Below are positions 43,601 through 53,612 of a stretch of 64,000 nucleotides of DNA, piece after piece. Position 1 is the stretch's first letter. Each line of letters opens with the position of its first letter. Position numbers and translations under genes: made by a program. This DNA comes from Galbibacter mesophilus (GTDB lineage: Bacteria; Bacteroidota; Bacteroidia; Flavobacteriales; Flavobacteriaceae). The DNA is taken from NCBI RefSeq assembly GCF_023721415.1, contig NZ_JAMQVC010000002.1:682001-746000 (forward strand). Direction: 5' to 3'. A model generated the notes under the pieces. That model was not told where the DNA came from. It did not search any database and worked only from the letters and a program-made list of their open reading frames with translations.

Positions 43601-45196
43601 TTAATAGCGTATTTGTTTGTGTTTAAATTTGTCTATGGCACCTTTCGTGGTGTAATGTCCACCAAGGTGAGGGCAATTTAATAAACTTTCTGTTCCGTTA
43701 AAAGGAACTTCCACTTTATTATATCCATACACATTTGCCAAGGGTTGGGTTAAACTTTTATCACCTAAATTAATATCTACATCTTCCATGGTTAATTGAG
43801 AAGGATGTTCGTAACCGCAAGCATGGGTTATTTCGATAAGTTCTTTTTTGAAATTTTTAAAATAATAACTTACCCGTTCAGCTTTATCCTCAATATTTAT
43901 TCCGGCTTGTAACCATTTATTTTGAGTAGCCACTCCACTCGGACAGGTATTATTGTGACATACTTTTGCCTGAATACAACCAATACTAAGCATCGCTTCA
44001 CGAGCAACATTAACCAAATCCGCGCCCATAGCAAATGCCATGGCAGCTTTAGATGGAAAACCTAATTTCCCGCTTCCAATAAATACAATTCTATCTGTAA
44101 TTTCAGCATCTTTAAATACGCGGTATAAATCGCTGAAAGAGTACACCCAAGGCAAAGAAACATGATCTGCGAAACTCGGTGGAGCCGCACCGGTACCACC
44201 TTCACCACCATCTACAGTAATGAAATCAGGGCCTTTGTTTGTTCTCTTCATAATTGCAGCCAATTCTTTCCATTGATCCAATTTACCGATGGCTGCCTTA
44301 ATGCCTACTGGAAGTCCGGTTTCTTTGGCAATATCTTCAATAAATGCCACCATTTCTGTAACGTTCGAGAACGCAGAGTGATTGGGAGGAGAAAGTACAT
44401 CTTTTCCCATAGGAACATGGCGAATTTCAGAAATCTCTTTGGTGATTTTAGAAGCAGGCAATACACCACCTTTTCCTGGCTTTGCTCCTTGGGAGAGTTT
44501 TATTTCAATAGCTCTAATTTGTGGATATTCAGCAACAAGCTCTTTCAATTTTTGCATGGAAAAGTTACCATTATCATCGCGTACACCAAAATAACCAGTT
44601 CCGATATGGAATACCACATCCGCGCCTTTTTTATGATAAGGAGAAAGTCCGCCTTCTCCAGTATTATGATAGGCATGGGATAAATAACATCCTTTATTCA
44701 TAGATTCCACAGCCCTTGCTGAAAGCGAACCGAAACTCATGGCAGATACGTTTATAATAGAGGCCGGACGATAAGGTCTTTTCCGCTTGTTGTAACCGCC
44801 GATAAGTTTAGCACAGGGTAAAAAATAGGGATCACTTGCATTTGGATGATCCATTTTTACTTTGTAGGGCATCATCGCATTGTTGATAAAAACGTAATGG
44901 GATTCATGGATATCTCTATCCGTTCCAAAACCTTCGTAATTGTTTTCGTTCTTGGCAGAAGCATAAATCCATCCCCTTTCAATGCGATTAAAAGGTAATT
45001 CTTCTCGATTGTTGGCAACGATGTATTGTCGAAGCTCTGGACCGATACTTTCCAATAAGTACCGAATGTGTCCAACTACTGGAAAGTTATGCGTGATAAT
45101 ATGTTTTTTGTTGAAAAAAACATCTCTAATGGCAATTGCTACAAGAATGATAAGTATCCATACCCACCAATCGATATTCAATAAAAAATCTATCAT
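43601..45196 (-). CDS. FMN-binding glutamate synthase family protein
   Basis: A 531-residue protein with an N-terminal membrane helix (about 8-25) and the FMN-binding barrel of glutamate synthase. Marks are L-S-Q-G-A-K-P-G-K-G-G near 228-238, T-V-D-G-G-E-G-G-T-G-A-A-P near 320-332 and a 3Fe-4S cluster loop, C-I-Q-A-K-V-C-H-N-N-T-C-P, near 397-409. It lacks the N-terminal glutamine amidotransferase domain and the C-terminal GltB domain, so it is not a full glutamate synthase. Its role is unproven, probably a ferredoxin- or flavin-linked oxidoreductase on the inner membrane. Confidence 0.92.
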   Translation of the reverse strand: MIDFLLNIDWWVWILIILVAIAIRDVFFNKKHIITHNFPVVGHIRYLLESIGPELRQYIVANNREELPFNRIERGWIYASAKNENNYEGFGTDRDIHESHYVFINNAMMPYKVKMDHPNASDPYFLPCAKLIGGYNKRKRPYRPASIINVSAMSFGSLSARAVESMNKGCYLSHAYHNTGEGGLSPYHKKGADVVFHIGTGYFGVRDDNGNFSMQKLKELVAEYPQIRAIEIKLSQGAKPGKGGVLPASKITKEISEIRHVPMGKDVLSPPNHSAFSNVTEMVAFIEDIAKETGLPVGIKAAIGKLDQWKELAAIMKRTNKGPDFITVDGGEGGTGAAPPSFADHVSLPWVYSFSDLYRVFKDAEITDRIVFIGSGKLGFPSKAAMAFAMGADLVNVAREAMLSIGCIQAKVCHNNTCPSGVATQNKWLQAGINIEDKAERVSYYFKNFKKELIEITHACGYEHPSQLTMEDVDINLGDKSLTQPLANVYGYNKVEVPFNGTESLLNCPHLGGHYTTKGAIDKFKHKQIRY

Positions 45197-45203
45197 ATAA
45201 AAA

Positions 45204-46475
45204 TTATTGTCCTAAATAATCATAAACTATTTGTGTAAACGCTTTTACTCCCAATAACATCCCGCTTTCATCGATGTAAAAATCTGGGGTATGGTGCGGT
45301 GCAGGCTCTTTGGAGTTTTTAGGCATTCCACCCAGAAAAAAATAAAATCCAGGCACTTTCTCCTGAAAAAAGGAGAAATCTTCACCTCCCGTAGTAGCTT
45401 TCACTAACTCAACCTGTTCTTTTCCTGCTACCTTTTCAAGAGATGGGAGCATTTGCGCCACCAGTTCCTCATCGTTATAAGTAATGGCTGTAAAATTTTC
45501 AATTTCTATCGTTGCCTCTCCGCCATACGCTTTTGCGATGGTTGGAACCATTTCTTTCATTCTATTTAGAATTAACTCACGCATTTGTGGATCCAATGTT
45601 CTAACCGTTCCAGTCATTTGCGCGCTTTCAGGAATAATATTAAAGCGAACACCACTAGTTATTTTTCCTACAGTTATCACCGCAGCTTCATCTACCAAAG
45701 GTGCTTCCCGACTGATGATGGTTTGAAGTCCATCAATGATTTTAGCAGAAATAAGAACTGGATCTACACCGCTCCATGGTGCAGAACCATGCGTTTGTTT
45801 GCCTTTTACGTCAATAACAAATCGTTCTACAGCAGCCATGGTACCGCCTGGCTTATAACGAATCGTACCTACCGGAGTGGAGGAGTTTATGTGCAACCCA
45901 AAAATGGCATCTACTTTTGGATTTTCCAAGACGCCTTCTTTTATCATAAGTTTAGCGCCGCCTTCTTCTCCAGGTGGCGGACCTTCCTCAGCGGGTTGGA
46001 AAATGAATTTAACCGTTCCTGCAAAATCGTTATTCTTACTTAAAACTTCTGCAACGCCCATTAAAATTGCAGTGTGTGTATCGTGGCCACAAGCGTGCAT
46101 AACACCCGTTTCCTCTCCAAGAAATGTGGTTGTAACTTCCGATTTAAAGGGGAGATCGTTTCTTTCGGTAACTGGTAGTGCATCAATATCGGCACGTAAT
46201 GCAATTACTTTTCCCGGCTTTTTTCCTTTTAGAATGCCAATTACGCCTGTTTTGGCAACTCCCGTTGTAACTTCAAGTCCGAGTTTATTTAAATGCTTTG
46301 CGATTTTTTCTGAAGTTTTAAACTCCCGATTGGATAACTCTGGATATTGGTGAAAATCCCTTCTCCATTCAATCACGTCGTCTTCAATAGCCGCAATATC
46401 CTTTTCAACGCTATTCTGAGCGTAAATTTCAGTAGCTATACAAACTAAAAATGCTAATAAGTAAAGTCTATTCAT
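45204..46475 (-). CDS. Secreted M20 family amidohydrolase
   Basis: The ATG at 46475 starts a signal peptide (M-N-R-L-Y-L-L-A-F-L, cleavage near A-Q); the longer frame has an implausible start. The mature M20D metallopeptidase has R-R-D-F-H-Q-Y-P-E-L-S, the metal motif H-A-C-G-H-D-T-H-T and a second metal residue in P-A-E-E-G, plus the C-terminal H-H-T-P-D-F. It resembles IAA-amino acid hydrolases and aminoacylases that cleave N-acyl amino acids. It is seven bases from the glutamate-synthase-like gene. Confidence 0.9.
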   Translation of the reverse strand: MNRLYLLAFLVCIATEIYAQNSVEKDIAAIEDDVIEWRRDFHQYPELSNREFKTSEKIAKHLNKLGLEVTTGVAKTGVIGILKGKKPGKVIALRADIDALPVTERNDLPFKSEVTTTFLGEETGVMHACGHDTHTAILMGVAEVLSKNNDFAGTVKFIFQPAEEGPPPGEEGGAKLMIKEGVLENPKVDAIFGLHINSSTPVGTIRYKPGGTMAAVERFVIDVKGKQTHGSAPWSGVDPVLISAKIIDGLQTIISREAPLVDEAAVITVGKITSGVRFNIIPESAQMTGTVRTLDPQMRELILNRMKEMVPTIAKAYGGEATIEIENFTAITYNDEELVAQMLPSLEKVAGKEQVELVKATTGGEDFSFFQEKVPGFYFFLGGMPKNSKEPAPHHTPDFYIDESGMLLGVKAFTQIVYDYLGQ

Positions 46476-46872
46476 TTCAATATATTTAACGGTGGATATG
46501 TTAACAGTAAGGTTTTTCACTCTTTAGTAAATATATTGATTTTCTTGCTTTTCGGATAATAGGAAACTATTAAACATTGAATAACAATGATGTTTATTTA
46601 CGACAAATAGTTTTGTTGTAATTTCATTTTTTGTTATTTGTAAATCTGAAAACACTCTTTGAAACAATCTTAAATCATGATTCAGACATGAATAGGTTAA
46701 CTTTTCCTACACAATATTACAAAATTATTATCATTTAAATATAAATTATAATCTATTTTTAAAGTATCGTGTTTTATCTAGAAGTAATATAGTTGCTAAA
46801 TATGTAATTTCATTTTTCATATTATCGGTATTAGTTTAGTAAATTGGTCGCACCAACCTAAATTACATTTTT
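46476..46872. other. Gene-free AT-rich interval
   Basis: About 400 bases between diverging genes. It is strongly AT-rich with no ORF, tRNA or clear inverted repeat; I see no certain promoter. Confidence 0.4.
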
Positions 46873-47973
46873 GTGAAATCACCTAAGATCAAAAGCTTTA
46901 TAGCTGTACTATTTATTAGTATTTGTAGTCAAGCACAAATTAACACTGGAGTAGTGGTATTGGATGAAGTCGAGCAGAGCCGCTATCAAAGCCTTATCAA
47001 AAAAAACCGAGAAGTTGCTTTTATTCATGATAGTTTGCAGACTTTGGCGGACACTCATTTGAAAATAGCTCCAAAACCTTTGTCTATTATTACTTACGAA
47101 GGATTATTGGAAACCGATCCCGACAGGATAAAATCTATTGAAAGTTTGCTGGATGCCAACAAAACGGTTGATTTAATTTATGCCGAGTATGGTTCTAACA
47201 AAACAGTTTATTCCGATAAAATTAAAGAAATTGTGTTGGCTTGGGCAAATACTTACAAAGCCAGTGGCAATCCTATTAACGAGAATAAGTTAACACCTTT
47301 ATTTTGGGGATACGCCTTGCATAAATCAAAGTTTTCTTCCGAAGAAAAAGCAATTGTAACCACCTGGATGCAATCCATTGCCAAGAAACAAGTGAATAGA
47401 AAGAGCACACCCAACAACAATTGGCAATCCAAACGTTTAAAAATTATCGGAATTATTGGCTGCGTAATAAACGATGAATCCTTAAAATTGTTCGCTCTCG
47501 AGGGCATTAAAGAATATATTTCTTCCGCTTATTTTCCTGACGGAACCAGCAACGATTTAAAAACTCGGGATGCCATGCATTATCATAGCAGCGGAATTGA
47601 GCCATTGCTGGATATGTTTATCAATCTTCAAAAATTTGATCAGCGATTTAATCAGTATTCATATGAAGATGAAGAAGGCACATCTATTGAAAAGGCGATC
47701 AACTTTATGAAGCCTTACCTGGCTGGAGAGAGAAAACATCGTGAATGGGTGAATACCACTGTTGAGTTGGATAAACAGAAAGCCAAAGCGGGATTGGAAG
47801 AATATAAAACGGGAAAACTGTACGATCCAAAAGATGCCATTCCTATGCTGAATTGGGCCGTGTATTATCAACCAGAGCTTTTTAAATATATCTGTGGGTG
47901 TGGCACCTGTTACATTTGTAATGTAGAGGCCTTTTTTAATAGTCCGCTTATTCGTTCCGGGCTATCGGAGTAA
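46873..47973 (+). CDS. Alginate lyase-like secreted protein
   Basis: The GTG at 46873 starts a signal peptide (cleavage near S-Q-A-Q, residue 22) and no ATG is near. The 366-residue protein resembles the alginate lyase (alpha/alpha) toroid family: A-N-T-Y-K-A-S-G-N-P-I-N-E at about 125-137, N-N-W-Q-S-K-R-L-K near 182-190 and R-D-A-M-H-Y-H near 232-238, matching the catalytic Asn/His/Tyr segments. The C-terminus has a Cys-rich C-G-C-G-T-C-Y-I-C run near 349-357, not usual for the family. It may cleave uronic acid polymers; the substrate is not established. Confidence 0.72.
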   Translation: MKSPKIKSFIAVLFISICSQAQINTGVVVLDEVEQSRYQSLIKKNREVAFIHDSLQTLADTHLKIAPKPLSIITYEGLLETDPDRIKSIESLLDANKTVDLIYAEYGSNKTVYSDKIKEIVLAWANTYKASGNPINENKLTPLFWGYALHKSKFSSEEKAIVTTWMQSIAKKQVNRKSTPNNNWQSKRLKIIGIIGCVINDESLKLFALEGIKEYISSAYFPDGTSNDLKTRDAMHYHSSGIEPLLDMFINLQKFDQRFNQYSYEDEEGTSIEKAINFMKPYLAGERKHREWVNTTVELDKQKAKAGLEEYKTGKLYDPKDAIPMLNWAVYYQPELFKYICGCGTCYICNVEAFFNSPLIRSGLSE

Positions 47974-48125
47974 AAAAGCAAACTTCATTCAGGTAGATGA
48001 ATGACTGTTTATAAAAACTGGTTTCTTCAGTTTAAAAACTATGCTTTTATAACTAACTTGCACGCTAAAATAAATTGCACTATTTTACTTGGTAACAAGC
48101 AATAGCTCATCGAGTCATTGCTTAA

Positions 48126-50480
48126 TTGAAAAGAAAAACAGGATTTACTTTGGAAAATTATTTAGCGGAATTAAATGAAGCACAGCGCGCACCTGTGTTG
48201 CATAAGGATGGGGCATTAATGGTAATCGCTGGAGCAGGTTCGGGAAAAACCCGTGTATTAACCTACAGGATTGCCTATTTGATGAACCAAGGGGTAGATG
48301 CGTTTAATATTTTGGCACTTACGTTTACCAACAAGGCCGCGAGGGAAATGAAGAAACGTATCGCCAGTATCGTTGGGAACAGCGAAGCCAAAAACCTTTG
48401 GATGGGTACTTTTCACTCCGTTTTTGCTAAAATTCTTAGGATTGAATCCGACAAACTGGGCTATCCCAACAATTTTACCATTTACGATACGCAAGATTCA
48501 CAACGGCTTATTAATTCCATTATCAAAGAAATGGGGTTAGATAAAGACGTTTATAAATACAAGCAAGTACAAAACAGAATCTCTTCCTATAAAAATAGCT
48601 TAATTACGGTTAAGGCGTATTTCAATAATCCAGAACTTATGGAAGCCGATGCCATGGCAAAACGGCCGAGGCTAGGGGAGATTTACAATGCATATTGTGA
48701 GCGCTGTTTTAAAGCAGGCGCTATGGATTTTGATGATTTATTGCTGAAAACAAATGAGCTTCTTACCCGCTTCCCCGATGTTTTAGCGAAATACCAAGAC
48801 CGCTTTCGTTATATTTTGGTAGATGAGTATCAAGATACAAACCATTCCCAATACTTAATCGTAAAAGCACTTTCAGACCGTTTTCAAAATATTTGTGTGG
48901 TAGGGGACGATGCGCAAAGTATATATGCTTTCCGTGGGGCGAATATCAATAACATTATGAACTTCCAAAAGGATTATGATAATGTGCAAATGTACCGCTT
49001 GGAACAAAATTATCGTTCCACTAGAAACATTGTAAATGCTGCCAATTCGGTTATTGAAAAAAATAAAACCCGCCTCGATAAAGTGGTTTGGACCGATAAC
49101 GACGATGGAAATTTCATAAAAGTACACCGCTCGGTTACCGATGCTGAAGAGGGACGTTTTGTGGCATCTACCATTTTTGAAACTAAAATGCAGGAGCAGG
49201 TTCCCGACGGTCAATTTGCGGTGTTGTACCGTACCAATTCCCAATCGCGTTCCATTGAAGATGCATTACGAAGAAAGGATATTCCGTACCGTATTTATGG
49301 CGGATTATCATTTTATCAAAGAAAAGAAATTAAAGATGTTTTGGCGTATTTGCGCCTAATTCTTAATCCGAAAGATGAAGAAGCATTAGTAAGGGTTATA
49401 AATTATCCTGCAAGGGGAATAGGACAAACAACGATTCAGAAATTAACCGTGGCCGCAAATCATTTTAAGCGTTCCATTTTTGAAGTCATGGAAAACCTAG
49501 ATAGAATCGACCTTAAGATTAATTCGGGTACCAAAAGGAAACTGGAGGATTTTGTTACCATGATTAAAAGTTTTCAGGTGACCAATCAAACTGCTGATGC
49601 TTTTGTACTGGCAGAGCATGTTACCAAGAAAACTGGATTGTTGATGGAGTTCAAAAAGGATGGAACACCAGAAGGAATCGCTCGCATGGAAAATGTGGAA
49701 GAACTGTTGAACGGTATTCAGGATTTTGTTGAAGGGCAAAAGGAAGTAGCAGATGCGAAAGGGGATTTGGCAGAATTTATGGAAGACATCGCGCTGGTAA
49801 CCGACTTGGACAAAGATACCGGTGATGATGACCGTGTGGCGCTAATGACCATCCACTTGGCAAAAGGATTAGAATTCCCTTATGTTTTTATTGTGGGTAT
49901 GGAAGAAGACCTTTTTCCATCGGCTATGAGTATGAATACACGTAGCGAGCTGGAAGAGGAAAGAAGATTGTTTTATGTAGCGCTTACCCGTGCAGAAAAA
50001 CAGGCGTACCTAACTTACACACAAAGTCGTTACCGATGGGGAAAATTGATAGATGCTGAGCCAAGCCGTTTTATTGAAGAAATCGACGATAAATATTTAG
50101 AGTATTTAACGCCACCGTTGGATAGTGATTATCGCTACAAACCGATGATTGATGCCGATATTTTCGGGGAGGTGGACAAAAGTAAGTTCCGTCTACGCAA
50201 GCCTACGCCAGGTACACCGCCAACTTCGCATAAACCTTCCGAAGAAAAACTAAGGAAACTTAGAAAAATCAAACCCGATTTAGGGGAAACGACTACCAAC
50301 AATCAAAATTTGGATGCAGATTTGGTGATTGGCAGTAAAGTTTCGCATACAAGGTTTGGAAATGGTGAAATTGTAAGCTTGGAAGGTGTCGGAAACGATA
50401 AAAAAGCTGAAATCCGTTTCGATACCGGAGGGATAAAAAAACTATTGCTACGCTTTGCAAAACTTGAGGTTATTGGTTAG
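48126..50480 (+). CDS. UvrD/PcrA-type DNA helicase
   Basis: The 784-residue SF1A helicase starts at TTG 48126, since the conserved N-terminal segment begins shortly after and no ATG lies before it. Motifs are I (A-G-A-G-S-G-K-T), II (V-D-E-Y-Q-D-T-N), III (G-D-D-A-Q-S-I-Y), IV (Y-R-S-T-R-N) and the later L-M-T-I-H-L-A-K-G-L-E-F-P and Y-V-A-L-T-R-A. The tail ends in a small PcrA-like domain (S-H-T-R-F-G-N-G-E-I-V). It unwinds DNA in nucleotide excision and mismatch repair or replication restart. Confidence 0.95.
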   Translation: MKRKTGFTLENYLAELNEAQRAPVLHKDGALMVIAGAGSGKTRVLTYRIAYLMNQGVDAFNILALTFTNKAAREMKKRIASIVGNSEAKNLWMGTFHSVFAKILRIESDKLGYPNNFTIYDTQDSQRLINSIIKEMGLDKDVYKYKQVQNRISSYKNSLITVKAYFNNPELMEADAMAKRPRLGEIYNAYCERCFKAGAMDFDDLLLKTNELLTRFPDVLAKYQDRFRYILVDEYQDTNHSQYLIVKALSDRFQNICVVGDDAQSIYAFRGANINNIMNFQKDYDNVQMYRLEQNYRSTRNIVNAANSVIEKNKTRLDKVVWTDNDDGNFIKVHRSVTDAEEGRFVASTIFETKMQEQVPDGQFAVLYRTNSQSRSIEDALRRKDIPYRIYGGLSFYQRKEIKDVLAYLRLILNPKDEEALVRVINYPARGIGQTTIQKLTVAANHFKRSIFEVMENLDRIDLKINSGTKRKLEDFVTMIKSFQVTNQTADAFVLAEHVTKKTGLLMEFKKDGTPEGIARMENVEELLNGIQDFVEGQKEVADAKGDLAEFMEDIALVTDLDKDTGDDDRVALMTIHLAKGLEFPYVFIVGMEEDLFPSAMSMNTRSELEEERRLFYVALTRAEKQAYLTYTQSRYRWGKLIDAEPSRFIEEIDDKYLEYLTPPLDSDYRYKPMIDADIFGEVDKSKFRLRKPTPGTPPTSHKPSEEKLRKLRKIKPDLGETTTNNQNLDADLVIGSKVSHTRFGNGEIVSLEGVGNDKKAEIRFDTGGIKKLLLRFAKLEVIG

Positions 50481-50530
50481 TTTTAGTTGATAGTTGGGTT
50501 AATTAGTTCTTATTTTTTTATAAATCCTTC

Positions 50531-50559
50531 TGTCAGGCTGAGCTTGTCGAAGCCCGTCA
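50531..50559. repeat. Intergenic element TGTCAGGCTGAGCTTGTCGAAG
   Basis: A single copy of the dispersed element seen as a hairpin at 8500-8566. The following 50588-50630 (AGACAGAAGACGG..) belongs to a second, degenerate intergenic family also seen at 14648, 52585 and 55420. The 235-base gap 50481-50715 holds nothing else recognisable. Confidence 0.7.
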
Positions 50560-50715
50560 TAGAAACTTTATGTTGCTCCTAATTAATAAGAGACAGAAGA
50601 CGGAGGACAGAAGCTGGAAGCTCGAGCCCCAAGATTCAGTAGAAAAGAGAAAAAAATGTAATTTAAAACCAAAAAACCCTACACCAAATACCCAACACCT
50701 AAAAACCAGAAAGAA

Positions 50716-51339
50716 ATGGCAGAATTAATTCGTATTTACAATGAGAATCCGAACCCGAAAGAAATAAAAAGGGTAGTGGATGTGTTGCGCGACGGTGGTT
50801 TGGTTATTTATCCAACAGATACCGTTTATGGTTTGGGCTGCGATATTACCAACTCGAAAGCGTTGGAGAAAATTGCAAGAATCAAGGAGGTGAAACTGGA
50901 TAAAGCTAATTTTTCCTTTATATGTGCCGACCTCAGTAATTTATCGGATTACATACGCCAAATTGATACAGCTACCTTTAAAATTTTAAAACGCACCTTG
51001 CCAGGACCTTATACTTATATTCTTCCTGGAAATAATAGCCTACCAAAGGATTTCAAAAAGAAAAAAACCGTCGGGATTCGTATTCCAGACAATAATATTG
51101 CCCGTACTTTGGTGAGGGAGTTGGGGAATCCTATCGTATCTACTTCCATTCGTGATGAAGACGAGGTGATTGAATATACGACCGACCCAGAATTGATTCT
51201 AGAGAAGTGGGATAAATTGGTAGATATTGTAGTTGATGGCGGTTATGGAGATAATGTAGCTTCCACGGTAATCGACCTTTCGGGCAGCGAACCTGTAATT
51301 ATTCGTGAAGGAAAAGGGGATATAGATGAAGTTCTTTAG
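50716..51339 (+). CDS. L-threonylcarbamoyladenylate synthase (Sua5/YciO/TsaC family)
   Basis: A 207-residue YrdC-fold protein with G-G-L-V-I-Y-P-T-D-T-V-Y-G-L-G-C-D near 27-43, the K-R-T-L-P-G-P-Y-T-Y-I-L segment near 95-106 and G-I-R-I-P-D. It makes threonylcarbamoyl-AMP for t6A modification of tRNA at position 37. Because it lacks a Sua5 C-terminal domain it fits the TsaC/YciO length class. It lies eight bases before the glycosyltransferase gene. Confidence 0.92.
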   Translation: MAELIRIYNENPNPKEIKRVVDVLRDGGLVIYPTDTVYGLGCDITNSKALEKIARIKEVKLDKANFSFICADLSNLSDYIRQIDTATFKILKRTLPGPYTYILPGNNSLPKDFKKKKTVGIRIPDNNIARTLVRELGNPIVSTSIRDEDEVIEYTTDPELILEKWDKLVDIVVDGGYGDNVASTVIDLSGSEPVIIREGKGDIDEVL

Positions 51340-51347
51340 TTCGCCCA

Positions 51348-52580
51348 ATGTATAAAAAAACAGCTCTTTTTATCGGCTATGTTTGGCCAGAACCCAATTC
51401 TTCCGCTGCTGGCAGTAGAATGCTTCAGTTGCTACGCTTTTTTAAGGAGCAGGATTATGAAGTGGTGTTTTCTTCTCCCGCAAAAAAGGGCACCCACATG
51501 TTTGATATAGAATCAGAGGGCATTCAGCAGAAAGAGATAATGCTTAACAATAATTCCTTTGACGAATTTGTAAAAGAATTGAATCCGGCCGTTGTAATTT
51601 TTGATCGATATATGATGGAGGAGCAATTTGGTTGGCGCGTGGCCGAAAATTGTCCAGAAACCATTCGAATATTGGATACAGAAGACCTTCATTTTCTTCG
51701 GAAGGAACGGCAGAAAGCATTAAAAGGGAAGTCCGCTGTAGATGAAACCTCGCTTCTAAAAAGTGAATTGGCACAACGGGAACTTGCGAGTATTTATCGT
51801 TGTGATGTTTCATTGATTATTTCTGAAGTGGAAATGGATTTGTTAAAATCCACATTTAAGGTTCCGGATGAGCTGTTGCACTATCTCCCTTTTATGATTG
51901 ATAAAAGCAATTCTTCAAATATTTTGTTTGAAGACAAAGAAGATTTTATCTTTATCGGCAATTTTCTGCACGAACCCAATTGGGATGCCGCTTTAGCGCT
52001 TAAAGAAACGGTTTGGCCGTTGATAAAAAAACAATTGCCAAAAGCGAAACTCAATATTTATGGGGCGTATGCGACTGAAAAAGTATACAATCTCCATAAT
52101 GAAAAAGAAGGTTTTTTAGTACATGGATGGGCAGAAAATGCGGAGAAAGAGCTTAGCAAATCAAGAATATTACTGGCACCATTACGATTTGGGGCAGGCT
52201 TAAAAGGTAAATTGATAGAAGCCATGCAAGTGGGAACACCAAGTGTAACCACCGATGTTGGGGCCGAGGGAATTAATGGTGAGTTTAATTGGAGCGGATT
52301 TATTTTTAACAATCCGATAGATTTTGCCAATGCTGCCGTGGCTTTATATACTGCGGAAGAAGAATTTCGTCAAGCCGTAAAAAATGGAAATAGAATCCTA
52401 GAGATGCGTTTTGACGCTGCCGTTCACAAACAATTCTTCAAAACTAAATTAAAAGAACTTCAAAATAATTTAGCACAACATCGAACCGAAAATTTCATTG
52501 GGAGCATGTTACAACAACAAACCACACAGGCCAGCAAATACCTATCTAAGTGGATTGAAGCGAAGAACAAGAATAGCTAG
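51348..52580 (+). CDS. GT4-like glycosyltransferase
   Basis: A 410-residue GT-B type enzyme. The N-terminal domain starts Y-V-W-P-E-P-N-S-S-A-A-G near 11-22, and the C-terminal Rossmann domain has I-F-I-G-N-F-L-H-E-P-N-W-D-A near 203-216 and P-L-R-F-G-A-G-L-K-G-K-L-I-E-A-M near 281-296, the family nucleotide-sugar binding motif with the E-x7-E-like region. It probably builds envelope or exopolysaccharide glycan. It follows the Sua5 gene by eight bases. Confidence 0.88.
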   Translation: MYKKTALFIGYVWPEPNSSAAGSRMLQLLRFFKEQDYEVVFSSPAKKGTHMFDIESEGIQQKEIMLNNNSFDEFVKELNPAVVIFDRYMMEEQFGWRVAENCPETIRILDTEDLHFLRKERQKALKGKSAVDETSLLKSELAQRELASIYRCDVSLIISEVEMDLLKSTFKVPDELLHYLPFMIDKSNSSNILFEDKEDFIFIGNFLHEPNWDAALALKETVWPLIKKQLPKAKLNIYGAYATEKVYNLHNEKEGFLVHGWAENAEKELSKSRILLAPLRFGAGLKGKLIEAMQVGTPSVTTDVGAEGINGEFNWSGFIFNNPIDFANAAVALYTAEEEFRQAVKNGNRILEMRFDAAVHKQFFKTKLKELQNNLAQHRTENFIGSMLQQQTTQASKYLSKWIEAKNKNS

Positions 52581-52584
52581 TTTT

Positions 52585-52626
52585 GATGCAGGAAGTAGGA
52601 GGCTGAATGTTTCGTTTCTAGTTTCT
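52585..52626. repeat. Degenerate intergenic repeat family member
   Basis: Segment GATGCAGGAAGTAGGAGGCTGAATG.. resembles 55420-55469 and 14648-14686 at low identity. Confidence 0.4.
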
Positions 52627-52721
52627 TTATTTTTTATTTGACATCAACATTTAATTTACTTCCAACGTTGAGAGAAGTCGCATCACATTGACTGTTTCGC
52701 TCTTGATTCCCGTTTATGGTC

Positions 52722-53612
52722 TTAATTTTTCACAGCTACTTTTTGCTTTATCCATTCTAAAGCTATTTCAACTGGCGTGGTGTTTTCAGAAAAAGCAGTG
52801 TTGTGGCCTAAACTTGGAAAAAGAGAATATTCAAATGGTTTCCCGTTAGCTTTAAATGCATTGAGCTGTTCTATACATAACTTTACAGGAATTTGTATAT
52901 CCTTTTCACCAAATAGCCAAAGTCCGGGTATGGAAAGCCTATTGAGTAAAATTTTTGGATCAGTAGCTGTAAACTGATATTTATCGGGGTCGTTTTTAAT
53001 ATGTTCCCGTGCATCCTCTTCGGTGTGGGTCTTCCAAAAATCAGTTCTTCCATCGGTATAAAATTGAAAGCGAAGTTGTTCCAGGGTAGTGATGGTAGGA
53101 CAGCTAAATAAAATCATGAATTCTATTAAAGGATTTTTACTTGCAGCTATTGAGATTATCCAACCGGCTTGACTAAAACCGAGTAAACCAATAGGTGTAT
53201 TTTTGTTCCGACGTTGAAGTAGTTTAACAGCCGCATTGGCATCGTTTGCCAGTAAATTAAGGTTATTAGAATCTATATTATTTGTACCAACTTCGGGACC
53301 TGCATATATTCCTCCAGATTTTCCAACCCCACGCTTATCATACGTTAGTACACAGATTCCATTACTGGCTAAAAGTTTGGCAAATTCGTCCATTCGTGGT
53401 TCTTGACCAGAACCATGAACGATAACTAAAGACGAATGTGGTTTTTTTGGACTGTAAATTGTTCCTGCAAGCGTAACTCCTTCACTCACAAACGTAATTT
53501 CTTCAGATTTAATGGGATCAAAAGATTGAGCATTTCCTTGATAAAATTGAGTAACAAATAAGAAAACTATTAGAATGCTCTTAGCTATTTTGGTGAATTT
53601 AATTTGAATCAT
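52722..53612 (-). CDS. Secreted alpha/beta hydrolase
   Basis: A 296-residue protein with a signal peptide (cleavage near G-N-A-Q, residue 29). The alpha/beta hydrolase shows oxyanion segment V-H-G-S-G-Q-E-P (about 69-76), nucleophile Ser in G-F-S-Q-A-G, an acid Asp in G-E-K-D-I-Q and final His in S-L-G-H-N. It is a serine esterase or peptidase of the S9/DUF-like sort. The substrate is unknown. Confidence 0.88.
   Translation of the reverse strand: MIQIKFTKIAKSILIVFLFVTQFYQGNAQSFDPIKSEEITFVSEGVTLAGTIYSPKKPHSSLVIVHGSGQEPRMDEFAKLLASNGICVLTYDKRGVGKSGGIYAGPEVGTNNIDSNNLNLLANDANAAVKLLQRRNKNTPIGLLGFSQAGWIISIAASKNPLIEFMILFSCPTITTLEQLRFQFYTDGRTDFWKTHTEEDAREHIKNDPDKYQFTATDPKILLNRLSIPGLWLFGEKDIQIPVKLCIEQLNAFKANGKPFEYSLFPSLGHNTAFSENTTPVEIALEWIKQKVAVKN

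Noticed and set aside
44162-44683. A 173-residue plus-strand frame opposite the glutamate-synthase-like gene
   Set aside because: It is antisense to a conserved FMN-binding barrel and shows no motif.
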